The position numbers and the translations under genes are program-made. The notes under the pieces were generated by a model. The model worked only from the letters and a program-made list of their open reading frames with translations. It was not told where the DNA came from and searched no databases. Of a DNA stretch of 6,460 nucleotides, positions 1 through 5,492 are shown piece by piece. Position 1 is the stretch's first letter, and the number at the start of each line of letters is the position of its first letter. The DNA is from an uncultured Halomicronema sp. (lineage in GTDB: Bacteria; Cyanobacteriota; Cyanobacteriia; Phormidesmidales; Phormidesmidaceae): NCBI GenBank assembly GCA_937897665.1, contig CALCPB010000967.1:1-6460 (forward strand), given 5' to 3'.

Positions 1-103
1 GGCATCTTGGCAAGCTGATCAATTGCACCCAAACTGCCTATCAAAATGGTGATTAGGAGATGTCAGGCCCCTTGGGCGTCCGATCACTCAGCCAGGGCAG
101 CGA

Positions 104-2011
104 TTATCCTTTTACCTGTTTTTGCCGCTGTAGTGCTTCAAAGGCAGCTTGAAAGTGTTGGGGTTGAATGTGGATTTGGGACGGATCATCAGCACCAGAG
201 GCGCGGTATTCGCGAATGGCTTCCAGGGCAGCTTGATTGCTGAGCAGCGCCAGATCGGCCCCATTCCAGCCTTCAGTTTGAGCCGCAATCGCCCCCAGAT
301 CAATCTCGGCTAACGGGCGATCGCTGTTATGCACTTGCAAGATTGACAACCGACTGGCCTCCGTCGGCAAATCCACCTCGATTTGCAGATCGAGGCGTCC
401 GGCTCGCAGCAACGCGGGGTCGAGGGCGTTGCGGCGGTTGGTGGCTCCGACCAGCAGCACATCGGCGCAGTCTCGCAGGCCATCGAGTTCGGTGAGCAGC
501 TGGCCGACGACGCGATCGCTCACCCCCGAATCACCCTGAAACTGGCCCCGCTCCGGCGCTAGCGTATCGATTTCGTCAATAAACACCACACAGGGCGATG
601 CCTGCCGCGCTTTGGCAAACAGCTCGCGCACAGCCTGCTCTGCCGCGCCGACCCAGCGAGTCAGCAGTTCTGGCCCATTCACCGCGATAAAATTAGCGCG
701 AGCCTGGGCGGCCACGGCTTTCGCCAATAGGGTTTTGCCGGTGCCGGGTGGTCCCCAGAGCAAAATACCGCGCGGCGCTTGGGCACCGGTTTGCTGATAC
801 AGCTCGGGATACAGCAGCACCCCTTCCACCGATTCTTGCAGAGTGCGTTTGGCGGTTTCCAGACCGCCGATATCTTCCCAGGCGATTTGCGGTGACTCCA
901 CCTCCACAGATCGCAGCACCGATGGCTTAATTTCTTTCAACGCCGCCGCAAAATCCGTTTGAGAAACATGCAGGTCGTCCGGCACCGGATCACTGAGGCT
1001 GGGTACCTGTCGCCGCAGGGCAAAATAGGCCGCTTTTTGACACAGCGCTTTCAGGTCGGCACCGACCATGCCGACGGCGACATCGGCGATCGCTGCCAAA
1101 TTCACCGTGTTATCCAGCGGCATGTTGCGAGTCTGGATCTGTAAGATTTCCAGGCGACCCGTGCGATCCGGCACGCGGAACTGCACCTCGCGATCAAGCC
1201 GTCCCGGACGACGTAGGGCCGGGTCAATGTGATTGGGCTGATTCGTGGCGGCCAGCACCACCACCCCTGGAGTTTTGGCAAAACCATCCATCAGACTTAG
1301 CAGTTGGGCCACCAGCCGTTTTTCGACCTCGCCCTCCACCTTGCTGCGATCGGGGGCGAGACTGTCGATTTCATCAATAAAGACCAGACAGGGCGCTGAC
1401 TTTGCGGCTTTTTCAAACACTTTTCGAAGCCGCCCTTCGGCCTCGCCGTAGTATTTGCCCATGATTTCGGGACCGACGATCGCGATATAGCTAACGCCTA
1501 ACTCTTCCGCCAGTGATCGCGCCGTCAAGGTCTTGCCTGTTCCCGGTGGGCCGACTAACATGACACCTCGGGGCGGCTCTAGACCCAGTTGAGCCAACAC
1601 TTCTGGTCGCTTCAGGGGAATTTCGACCAGTTCTCGCAGCTCTTGAATGACGGGAGTCAAGCCGCCCACATCTTTGAGTGAGGGATTGTTGGCTACCGTT
1701 TGAGTCGTTGATTGCTGGGCAGCACCAGACGCGCTCGGCGGGGCCGTAGTTGAAGCGTCATGGTCAGCGGCGGCTGTGGACTCTGCCGGTGGTGGCGTCA
1801 CAATCACGTCGTCGTCACTCTCCTCGTCGCCCGCAGGCGTCCGGATGCGTGATACGCCAATGTCGTTGGGAATGTTGCCCTGGCGAGGAATGCTGCTCAG
1901 GCCACGGCTGTTGATGCGAATGTCGGTTTTCAGCTCACCGTTTTCGGCTTTTTCTTCCAGCGTTTTGGCCAGCTCTAGAAGTTGCTCAAAGCCTTTAAAG
2001 AAGTCATTCAT
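104..2011 (-). CDS. CDC48/p97-type double AAA+ ATPase
   Basis: A 635-residue tandem AAA+ ATPase of the CDC48/VCP/VAT group, which as hexameric rings use ATP to unfold or remodel proteins. Seen in the sequence: D1 has Walker A GPPGTGKT (154-161), pore loop KYYGE (186-190), Walker B VFIDEID (210-216), sensor-1 ATN (255-257) and arginine fingers R268 and R271. D2 has Walker A GPPGTGKT (420-427), pore loop RWVG (452-455), Walker B VFIDEID (476-482), sensor-1 ATN (523-525) and arginine fingers R536 and R539. Both rings therefore look catalytically intact. The substrate-binding N domain usual in p97 and archaeal VAT is absent. Residues 1-28 look helical and charged, and residues about 58-108 are acidic then Ser/Thr/Ala/Pro-rich, probably disordered. 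The ATG at 2011 is chosen because it opens the amphipathic N-terminal segment; no strong Shine-Dalgarno precedes it. It is probably monocistronic, and the cellular substrate is unknown. Family assignment is certain, the role is not. Confidence 0.95.
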   Translation of the reverse strand: MNDFFKGFEQLLELAKTLEEKAENGELKTDIRINSRGLSSIPRQGNIPNDIGVSRIRTPAGDEESDDDVIVTPPPAESTAAADHDASTTAPPSASGAAQQSTTQTVANNPSLKDVGGLTPVIQELRELVEIPLKRPEVLAQLGLEPPRGVMLVGPPGTGKTLTARSLAEELGVSYIAIVGPEIMGKYYGEAEGRLRKVFEKAAKSAPCLVFIDEIDSLAPDRSKVEGEVEKRLVAQLLSLMDGFAKTPGVVVLAATNQPNHIDPALRRPGRLDREVQFRVPDRTGRLEILQIQTRNMPLDNTVNLAAIADVAVGMVGADLKALCQKAAYFALRRQVPSLSDPVPDDLHVSQTDFAAALKEIKPSVLRSVEVESPQIAWEDIGGLETAKRTLQESVEGVLLYPELYQQTGAQAPRGILLWGPPGTGKTLLAKAVAAQARANFIAVNGPELLTRWVGAAEQAVRELFAKARQASPCVVFIDEIDTLAPERGQFQGDSGVSDRVVGQLLTELDGLRDCADVLLVGATNRRNALDPALLRAGRLDLQIEVDLPTEASRLSILQVHNSDRPLAEIDLGAIAAQTEGWNGADLALLSNQAALEAIREYRASGADDPSQIHIQPQHFQAAFEALQRQKQVKG

Positions 2012-2110
2012 GGAAACACTTAGATGCTCAACAGCGACACCGCTTTCTGACGTGACACCCAGCCAACAGCAGCAAGATCAGCGGGCGTATGCAGTCTAAA
2101 ATGCCCACTT

Positions 2111-2128
2111 CTGCCAGACTGTTGGCAG
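2111..2128. repeat. CTGCCA-N6-TGGCAG inverted repeat
   Basis: A perfect 6-bp inverted repeat with a 6-base spacer, 100 bases upstream of the ATPase ATG. The spacing suits a dimeric regulator site, but no regulator can be named. Confidence 0.3.
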
Positions 2129-2194
2129 CGCATCCCCAAGTTGTCATAAATGGTTGAACGGGGGCGATCGCCTCCAGGGTTGAGCAGGGTAGTG

Positions 2195-2214
2195 GCGATT
2201 ACTCAGAGTATCGC
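2195..2214. repeat. Operator-like palindrome
   Basis: GCGATTACTC (2195-2204) and GAGTATCGC (2206-2214) are inverted copies apart from one extra T. It could be a protein-binding site or a small hairpin. It lies about 190 bases upstream of the ATPase gene start. Confidence 0.3.
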
Positions 2215-2280
2215 AAGCAATAACGCGTCCAAGCGCCTATCTTCTATAGAAAAACTTGCTCCAGATTGTTGACTGATTCC

Positions 2281-2296
2281 CAGAAACCGGGTTCTT
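2281..2296. repeat. AGAAACCGGGTTCT-type palindrome
   Basis: CAGAAACCGGGTTCTT is a near-perfect palindrome. From memory, sequences of the type AGAAACC(C/G)GGTTTCT recur in intergenic DNA of many filamentous cyanobacteria; here it is a single copy. Identification as an interspersed repeat relic is tentative. Confidence 0.4.
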
Positions 2297-2407
2297 CAGG
2301 TGGGATATTTTTTATTTTGGATTACTCTCACCAGAAATTCAGACAGAGTCAGCCAAGGTCGGGGAGGGGCATTGGGTCTCGTTTGTCATCGCATATCGCG
2401 ATCGCCT

Positions 2408-2453
2408 TGCCGGTTAGGGCTGGACAATGAGCCTAATTCCATTTCAGCCGGCA
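2408..2453 (-). repeat. Nested inverted repeat after the YbjQ operon
   Basis: TGCCGG (2408-2413) pairs with CCGGCA (2448-2453), and directly inside TTAGG (2414-2418) pairs with CCTAA (2432-2436). An 11-base asymmetric loop separates the two stems on one side. It lies 13 bases beyond the stop of the membrane-anchored YbjQ protein. It could be a 3'-end stabilising or terminating structure of that transcript, but no T-run follows on the minus strand. Confidence 0.4.
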
Positions 2454-2465
2454 GGATCGAGCAAA

Positions 2466-2906
2466 CTACTGCACACCGGTGCCATAGGCGATGATTTCGA
2501 CCGCCACCACGCCATTGGGATTTTGACCACCCATTTCTGCCGTTTCAAGGCGCACATTGACGACTTGGCTGGCCCCCCATTTGATCGCGTCCTCTTTCAT
2601 GCGCAGCATCGCTTCGCGGCGCCCCCGCTCAACCAAGGTTTCATACACGCTGATGCGGCCCCCAAAAAAGTTCATCCAGCCGGCGACAAAGGTTTTGAAA
2701 TAATCTGAGGACACCACGACGCTGCCGACAAAGAGTTTGGCGCGATCGGCTTCAGGAATGGGCGTTTTAGCCCCAATGTTGATCACCGGGAGCTGGCGCG
2801 TGCGATATTCGCGATCGTGCAGATCAGCCAGGTGTTTTTTCTCAATGTGGCTGCCCGCAAAAAAGCCCACCAAAATCAGAATAAAGAAGATGCCTAAGGT
2901 TTCCAT
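2466..2906 (-). CDS. Membrane-anchored YbjQ/DUF74-like protein
   Basis: A 146-residue protein. Residues about 4-19 (a Gly/Phe/Ile/Leu/Val-rich run starting at LGIFFIL) form one hydrophobic segment, likely an N-terminal membrane anchor, followed by a charged stretch rich in His, Lys, Asp and Arg (20-37). Residues about 40-146 resemble the YbjQ/UPF0145 (DUF74) fold: a strand ending VGSVVVSSDYF (60-70), the FFGGRISVYE helix start (80-89), then an Arg/Glu-rich helix, GASQVVNVR (111-119) and the terminal strand ending YGTGVQ (141-146). It aligns by eye with the product of the gene immediately upstream (GG..Y.. helix, GA..VN(V/I)R, YGT(A/G)VQ), so the two are probably tandem paralogs. Its ATG lies 3 bases after the stop of that gene and lacks a clear ribosome binding site, suggesting translational coupling. 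The family is sometimes called heavy-metal-binding, but I see no convincing metal site and the function is unknown. Confidence 0.85.
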   Translation of the reverse strand: METLGIFFILILVGFFAGSHIEKKHLADLHDREYRTRQLPVINIGAKTPIPEADRAKLFVGSVVVSSDYFKTFVAGWMNFFGGRISVYETLVERGRREAMLRMKEDAIKWGASQVVNVRLETAEMGGQNPNGVVAVEIIAYGTGVQ

Positions 2907-2909
2907 GGC

Positions 2910-3260
2910 TTAATCAATCTGTACGGCGGTGCCGTAGACGAAGAGTTCAGCCGCCCCTTGGGTCAGCGAAGAGGTAGCAAAACGAATGTTGACGCTCGCA
3001 TTAGCGCCTTGTTTGCTGGCCTCTTGCATCATGCGCTGAGTTGCTTCGGCGCGGGCTTCTTGCAGCAGTTCGGTATACCCTTTAAGTTCACCACCCACCA
3101 GGTTTTTTAACCCGGCCATAAAATCGCGGCCAACGTTTTTAGCGCGCACGGTGCTGCCTTGCACGAGCCCCAAATGCTGCACGATGGTATGTCCTGGTAC
3201 GCCTTCTAACGTGGTGAGTAGCATCCGGTTAGAGCGAGACAACGTAGGTCGATCATTCAT
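2910..3260 (-). CDS. YbjQ/UPF0145 (DUF74) family protein
   Basis: A 116-residue soluble protein of the YbjQ/UPF0145 family, a small pentamer-forming alpha/beta fold of unknown biochemical role. Seen: the family opening LLTTLEGVPGHTIVQHLGLVQG (spanning residues 14-35), VRAKNVGRDF (38-47), LKNLVGGELKGY (51-62), a helix of Arg/Glu/Ala-rich character (64-84), GANASVNIRF (about 89-98) and the last strand FVYGTAVQ (107-114). Length is close to the usual 100-120 residues. The start at 3260 is favoured over an internal Met13 because a good Shine-Dalgarno, AAGGA, sits 9 bases upstream on the minus strand (plus-strand 3270-3274). It is the first gene of a two-gene operon with the membrane-anchored paralog 3 bases downstream. 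Confidence 0.93.
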   Translation of the reverse strand: MNDRPTLSRSNRMLLTTLEGVPGHTIVQHLGLVQGSTVRAKNVGRDFMAGLKNLVGGELKGYTELLQEARAEATQRMMQEASKQGANASVNIRFATSSLTQGAAELFVYGTAVQID

Positions 3261-3269
3261 AGGAGAGGG

Positions 3270-3274
3270 TCCTT
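3270..3274 (-). promoter_or_regulatory. Shine-Dalgarno for the YbjQ operon
   Basis: AAGGA on the minus strand, 9 bases before the ATG at 3260. It fixes the start of the first YbjQ-family gene. A TTGACC box lies further upstream on the minus strand (3327-3332), but no good -10 hexamer at a usual spacing follows it, so no promoter is called. Confidence 0.7.
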
Positions 3275-3391
3275 TAATAAGGGGGAATAAACTTCATCTA
3301 AATTGAGAACGAGAGGTTCGACATTCGGTCAAGCTTCACCGCTAGCGTCACCTCTCCGGGATTCAATGGGAGGTTTAAGACTGTTCCGGGG

Positions 3392-3444
3392 CCTCTCCTT
3401 AGCCCTCCGGGCAATTTTTGCCAAAAGTTTAAGAAGAGGAGAGG
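3392..3444. repeat. Imperfect 53-bp palindromic repeat
   Basis: CCTCTCCT (3392-3399) pairs with AGGAGAGG (3437-3444). Inside lie two further short palindromes, GCCC/GGGC (3402-3405 and 3409-3412) and GGCAA/TTGCC (3410-3414 and 3418-3422). Further copies of the terminal CCTCTC or its complement occur at 3311-3316 and 3351-3356. This resembles a cyanobacterial interspersed repeat or degraded miniature element; no family is named. Confidence 0.5.
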
Positions 3445-3660
3445 TTGGTTCGGTCGCGGAAAACTAAGGTTCTCAAAGTCACGTGGTTTAGATCGGATAA
3501 AGGCGATCGCTGGTTGCATCCTAATCACTCAGTACGACACCGCCACGGTTCTGTAAGATTTTTTTGCTAAGCCCCAAAAAAGATTGTGAATACCACCGTC
3601 ATGGAATCTATCTCTATTGGGTTGCGATTAGGATGCCAATTCAGCTATTCATCAGCTTAA

Positions 3661-3713
3661 GTAGAGGCGATTGGTGAGTTAACTGTACCTAATCAACAGC
3701 ATCAGTCCTCTAC
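3661..3713 (+). promoter_or_regulatory. Two-tier hairpin upstream of the mgsA-kinase fusion
   Basis: The outer stem is GTAGAGG (3661-3667) with CCTCTAC (3707-3713), perfect 7 bp. The inner stem is GATTGGT (3669-3675) with ACC (3687-3689) and AATC (3691-3694), with one bulged T and an 11-base loop. A 12-base unpaired stretch remains on the 3' side. There is no T-run, so it is not a terminator. It lies 45 bases before the ATG and could be a 5'-UTR regulatory structure; function unknown. Confidence 0.45.
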
Positions 3714-3758
3714 GGTTATTCATTGCTTGTTCTCCCTGTTGCCTGCCGATTCCCCCCT

Positions 3759-5114
3759 ATGCCTACCTGTATTGCCCTCATCGCCCACGATCGCAAAAAA
3801 GACAGCATGGTGGCGTTTGCCCACCGACACGATGCGTTGTTGAGCAAATATCATTTAATCGCCACCGGTACAACCGGCCAAAACGTGCTTCAAGCCACTG
3901 GCTTAGAAGTCGAGTGCTTGGCCTCTGGGCCGTTGGGCGGCGACACGCAAATAGCCGCCCGAGTGGTCACTGGTGACGTTGCTGCCGTGATCTTTTTAGT
4001 TGATCCGCTCCATGCCCAACCCCATGAACCGGATATCCGTGCGTTGCTGCGGGTTTGTGAAGTTTATGATGTGCCCCTCGCCACCAACGTTGCCACGGCC
4101 GCAGCGATCATGGTGCAGCTGCAAAAATCGCGGGTGGGGCACTTGATTTTTAACCCCGTCGCCGGCCAGGGCAACCCTGATCAAGATCTCGCCCTGATTC
4201 GCCGCGTCTTAGAGCCGCAGGTGCAACTCAACGTAATTTTCACCAATGCGGAAGAGGATCCAGCAGATCAAGCAAAGGTCGCAATCGCCGACGGGGCTGA
4301 CCTGATTATTGCCTCAGGCGGCGATGGCACCATTTCAGCGGTGGCTGGCAGCGTTATTCACACAGGCATTCCCCTCGGGGTGATTCCGCGCGGCACCGCC
4401 AACGCCTTTGCCGTCGCCATGGGCATTCCCACAGATATTCAGGCCGCCTGCGAAACGATTTTGGCTAATACGCCCTGTGTGGTAGACGCGGCTCGCTGCA
4501 ACGACACGCCCTATATTTTGCTGGCGGGCATCGGCTTCGAAGCTGAAATGGTCGATCGCGCTGACCGTGAACTGAAGAACCGGCTGGGCGTTTTAGCCTA
4601 CATGTTTGCCGGAGTTCAGCAGTTTCAAGAGCAAACTGCCTTTGATGCGGTAATCGAGATTGAGGGCGAACCGATCAACGTCCAAACCGGCACGATTACC
4701 GTGGCCAATGCGGCCCCGACGACCTCCGTGTTGGCCCAAGGGTTTGGGCAGGTGATTGTGGATGACGGCTTGCTTGATGTCACCATCGCCACGCCTGAAA
4801 ATCGTTTTCAGGGGTTCAATGCCCTCACCAGTCTGTTTGCCTCAGCCCTCGTTAACATCCCCACCCAGCGCGAAGATATCATTCGCCTTCGCACTCATAA
4901 ATTGAAAATTACGACGAACCCCATTCAAAAGGTGGTGATCGATGGCGAAATTGTCAGTCCTGAAGTGCTGGAGTTTGAGTGTCTATCCAAATCGCTGACT
5001 GTGCTGGCCCCACTCGCTGCTCGCCGCCCCTTGGCAACGGCCTCTCAAGTCGATGACCCAGACGAGGAACCGTTAGAGGAGTTGCCCGCATCTGAGATGG
5101 CTGGAGGAGAATGA
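3759..5114 (+). CDS. mgsA: Methylglyoxal synthase / DAGK-like lipid kinase fusion
   Basis: A 451-residue two-domain protein. Residues 1-~118 match methylglyoxal synthase (dihydroxyacetone phosphate to methylglyoxal plus phosphate). Counterparts of the E. coli active-site residues are present: D11 in IALIAHD, D62 in GPLGGD, D82 in VDPL, and H89 and D92 in PHEPD; ATNVATA (108-114) follows. The last ~30 residues of the free-standing E. coli enzyme are missing and the chain runs straight into the second domain. Residues ~127-418 match the diacylglycerol kinase/YegS/LCB5 lipid kinase family: NPVAGQGN (132-139), SGGDGT (186-191), GVIPRGTANAFA (207-218), DDGLLDV (335-341) and DGE (395-397). The tail (~430-451) is acidic. 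ATG 3759 is chosen because the synthase domain begins at once; a TTG 36 bases upstream would add unconserved residues. Neither has a Shine-Dalgarno, and the bases before the ATG are pyrimidine-rich. The kinase substrate (diacylglycerol, sphingoid base or other lipid) cannot be told from sequence. I recall similar fusions annotated in other cyanobacteria. Confidence 0.92.
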   Translation: MPTCIALIAHDRKKDSMVAFAHRHDALLSKYHLIATGTTGQNVLQATGLEVECLASGPLGGDTQIAARVVTGDVAAVIFLVDPLHAQPHEPDIRALLRVCEVYDVPLATNVATAAAIMVQLQKSRVGHLIFNPVAGQGNPDQDLALIRRVLEPQVQLNVIFTNAEEDPADQAKVAIADGADLIIASGGDGTISAVAGSVIHTGIPLGVIPRGTANAFAVAMGIPTDIQAACETILANTPCVVDAARCNDTPYILLAGIGFEAEMVDRADRELKNRLGVLAYMFAGVQQFQEQTAFDAVIEIEGEPINVQTGTITVANAAPTTSVLAQGFGQVIVDDGLLDVTIATPENRFQGFNALTSLFASALVNIPTQREDIIRLRTHKLKITTNPIQKVVIDGEIVSPEVLEFECLSKSLTVLAPLAARRPLATASQVDDPDEEPLEELPASEMAGGE

Positions 5115-5182
5115 CTGACAACCATGATGCGATCGCGATGACAAATTGAGACCGCCGCCCACATGCAATCTCAAAGTTCTGG

Positions 5183-5211
5183 TTGACGTCTCCGAATTCC
5201 GCTGGTAGCTT
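5183..5211 (+). promoter_or_regulatory. Candidate sigma-70 promoter for the DAHP synthase leader
   Basis: TTGACG (5183-5188) and TAGCTT (5206-5211) are separated by 17 bases. The -35 box matches 5 of 6 and the -10 keeps the T1, A2 and T6 positions. Transcription would start near 5218 and include the hairpins at 5288-5353. A promoter between those hairpins and the leader ORF cannot be excluded. Confidence 0.35.
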
Positions 5212-5287
5212 TAGGAAAAGACCTGAAACTTTTCGAGACAGTCATGGTTTTTAGCACGCAGCGATTTTATTTTTGGCACTTTAAGAG

Positions 5288-5335
5288 GGTTCACCAGCGG
5301 TGAGTTTAGCTTTTGCTGAAATCCTCTGGTGAACC
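5288..5335 (+). repeat. Long hairpin with perfect 10-bp stem
   Basis: GGTTCACCAG (5288-5297) is the exact reverse complement of CTGGTGAACC (5326-5335). Inside, TTTAGC (5305-5310) pairs with GCTGAA (5315-5320) around a TTTT loop, with one G-T wobble. It is probably an RNA structure downstream of the methylglyoxal synthase fusion or in the DAHP synthase leader. Its last two bases are shared with the next hairpin. Confidence 0.7.
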
Positions 5336-5357
5336 GCAAGCTAAGCTCTGCGGTTTT
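5334..5357 (+). terminator. Probable terminator of the mgsA-kinase fusion
   Basis: CCGCA (5334-5338) pairs with TGCGG (5349-5353), and AGC (5339-5341) with GCT (5345-5347), with one bulged C and a TAA loop. The T-rich run TTTTCGTGTTTT follows (5354-5365). This is a plausible intrinsic terminator 220 bases after the fusion gene. It overlaps the preceding 10-bp hairpin by two bases, so the two could compete. Confidence 0.5.
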
Positions 5358-5389
5358 CGTGTTTTAAAGGCAGTTTTGAGTTACCCACC

Positions 5390-5458
5390 ATGCAGTATTC
5401 CGCTCCGGCCAACTGGTTTTACCACTTTTTCTTTTTCACTGGGACACGCTCCGGGTGA
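5390..5458 (+). CDS. Aromatic-rich attenuator leader peptide (22 aa)
   Basis: A short ORF, ATG 5390-5392 to TGA 5456-5458, encoding 22 residues. It begins MQYSAPAN, residues 9-16 are WFYHFFFF, and it ends TGTRSG. Aromatic residues are Y3, W9, F10, Y11 and F13-F16: 8 of 22, covering all three end products of the shikimate pathway, with the Phe run coded by alternating TTT/TTC. It lies between a candidate promoter and an intrinsic terminator, all before a DAHP synthase gene. Codons 20-22 and the stop overlap or abut the antiterminator arm (5447-5455), as expected if ribosome position sets the RNA fold. The ribosome binding site is weak (GAG about 9 bases upstream), which is common in cyanobacteria. 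It is probably a regulatory peptide with no function of its own. Composition, position and RNA alternatives together make chance unlikely. Confidence 0.88.
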   Translation: MQYSAPANWFYHFFFFTGTRSG

Positions 5459-5492
5459 CTAGGCTGTTATGCCCAGCAAACCCCCCGGAGCG
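5447..5492 (+). promoter_or_regulatory. Antiterminator helix of the DAHP synthase leader
   Basis: CGCTCCGGG (5447-5455) is perfectly complementary to CCCGGAGCG (5484-5492), a 9-bp GC-rich helix. The second strand is inside the 5' arm of the terminator hairpin (5482-5493), so the two folds exclude each other. The first strand is codons 20-22 of the leader peptide. A ribosome stalled at the Trp/Phe/Tyr codons (5414-5428) would leave it free, favouring read-through. A ribosome reaching the stop (5456-5458) would cover it, favouring termination. A competing short stem, CTGGG (5439-5443) with CCCAG (5472-5476), crosses this helix and could act as a pause or protector hairpin. Confidence 0.85.

Larger units (their letters stand above)
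2012..2465. other. Gene-free region between the YbjQ operon and the ATPase gene
   Basis: About 450 bases that should hold the minus-strand promoter of the ATPase gene and the 3' end of the YbjQ operon. I see two HIP1 octamers (2164-2171 and 2398-2405), palindromes at 2111-2128, 2195-2214 and 2281-2296, and a structured inverted repeat at 2408-2453. No convincing -35/-10 pair and no believable small gene was found. Confidence 0.6.
3261..3758. other. Divergent intergenic region, repeat-bearing
   Basis: About 500 bases between the start of the YbjQ operon (minus) and the start of the mgsA-kinase fusion (plus), so promoters for both should lie here. I see CCTCTC/GAGAGG repeats over 3311-3444, a HIP1 octamer at 3503-3510, a weak TTGCGA/TATTCA pair on the plus strand (3622-3627 and 3646-3651, 18-base spacing), and the hairpin at 3661-3713. 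A 76-codon minus-strand frame at 3298-3528 lies over the repeats and is not accepted as a gene. Confidence 0.7.

Noticed and set aside
1..103. Possible terminator downstream of the ATPase gene
   Set aside because: Only a weak GCCC/GGGC pairing without a T-run on the minus strand is visible; nothing can be supported in this stretch.
1776..2099. 107-codon plus-strand frame antisense to the ATPase N-terminus
   Set aside because: It is a Ser/Arg-rich shadow of the low-complexity N-terminal coding region, with no domain and no start signal.
2300..2708. Plus-strand frames of 64 and 93 codons across and downstream of the 2012-2465 spacer
   Set aside because: The longer one is mostly antisense to the membrane-anchored YbjQ gene. 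Both are compositionally odd and lack ribosome binding sites.
3298..3528. 76-codon minus-strand open frame upstream of the YbjQ operon
   Set aside because: It lies over palindromic repeats, has no recognisable domain and no Shine-Dalgarno that I can see, and has the low-information composition of translated repeat DNA.
3723..3758. TTG start extending the methylglyoxal synthase fusion by 12 residues
   Set aside because: The ATG at 3759 opens directly into the conserved domain, and the extension has no family counterpart and no ribosome binding site.
5439..5480. Possible glutamine-type or other known riboswitch in the DAHP synthase leader
   Set aside because: I could not match conserved core sequences of riboswitch classes I know, and the aromatic leader peptide explains the structure better.
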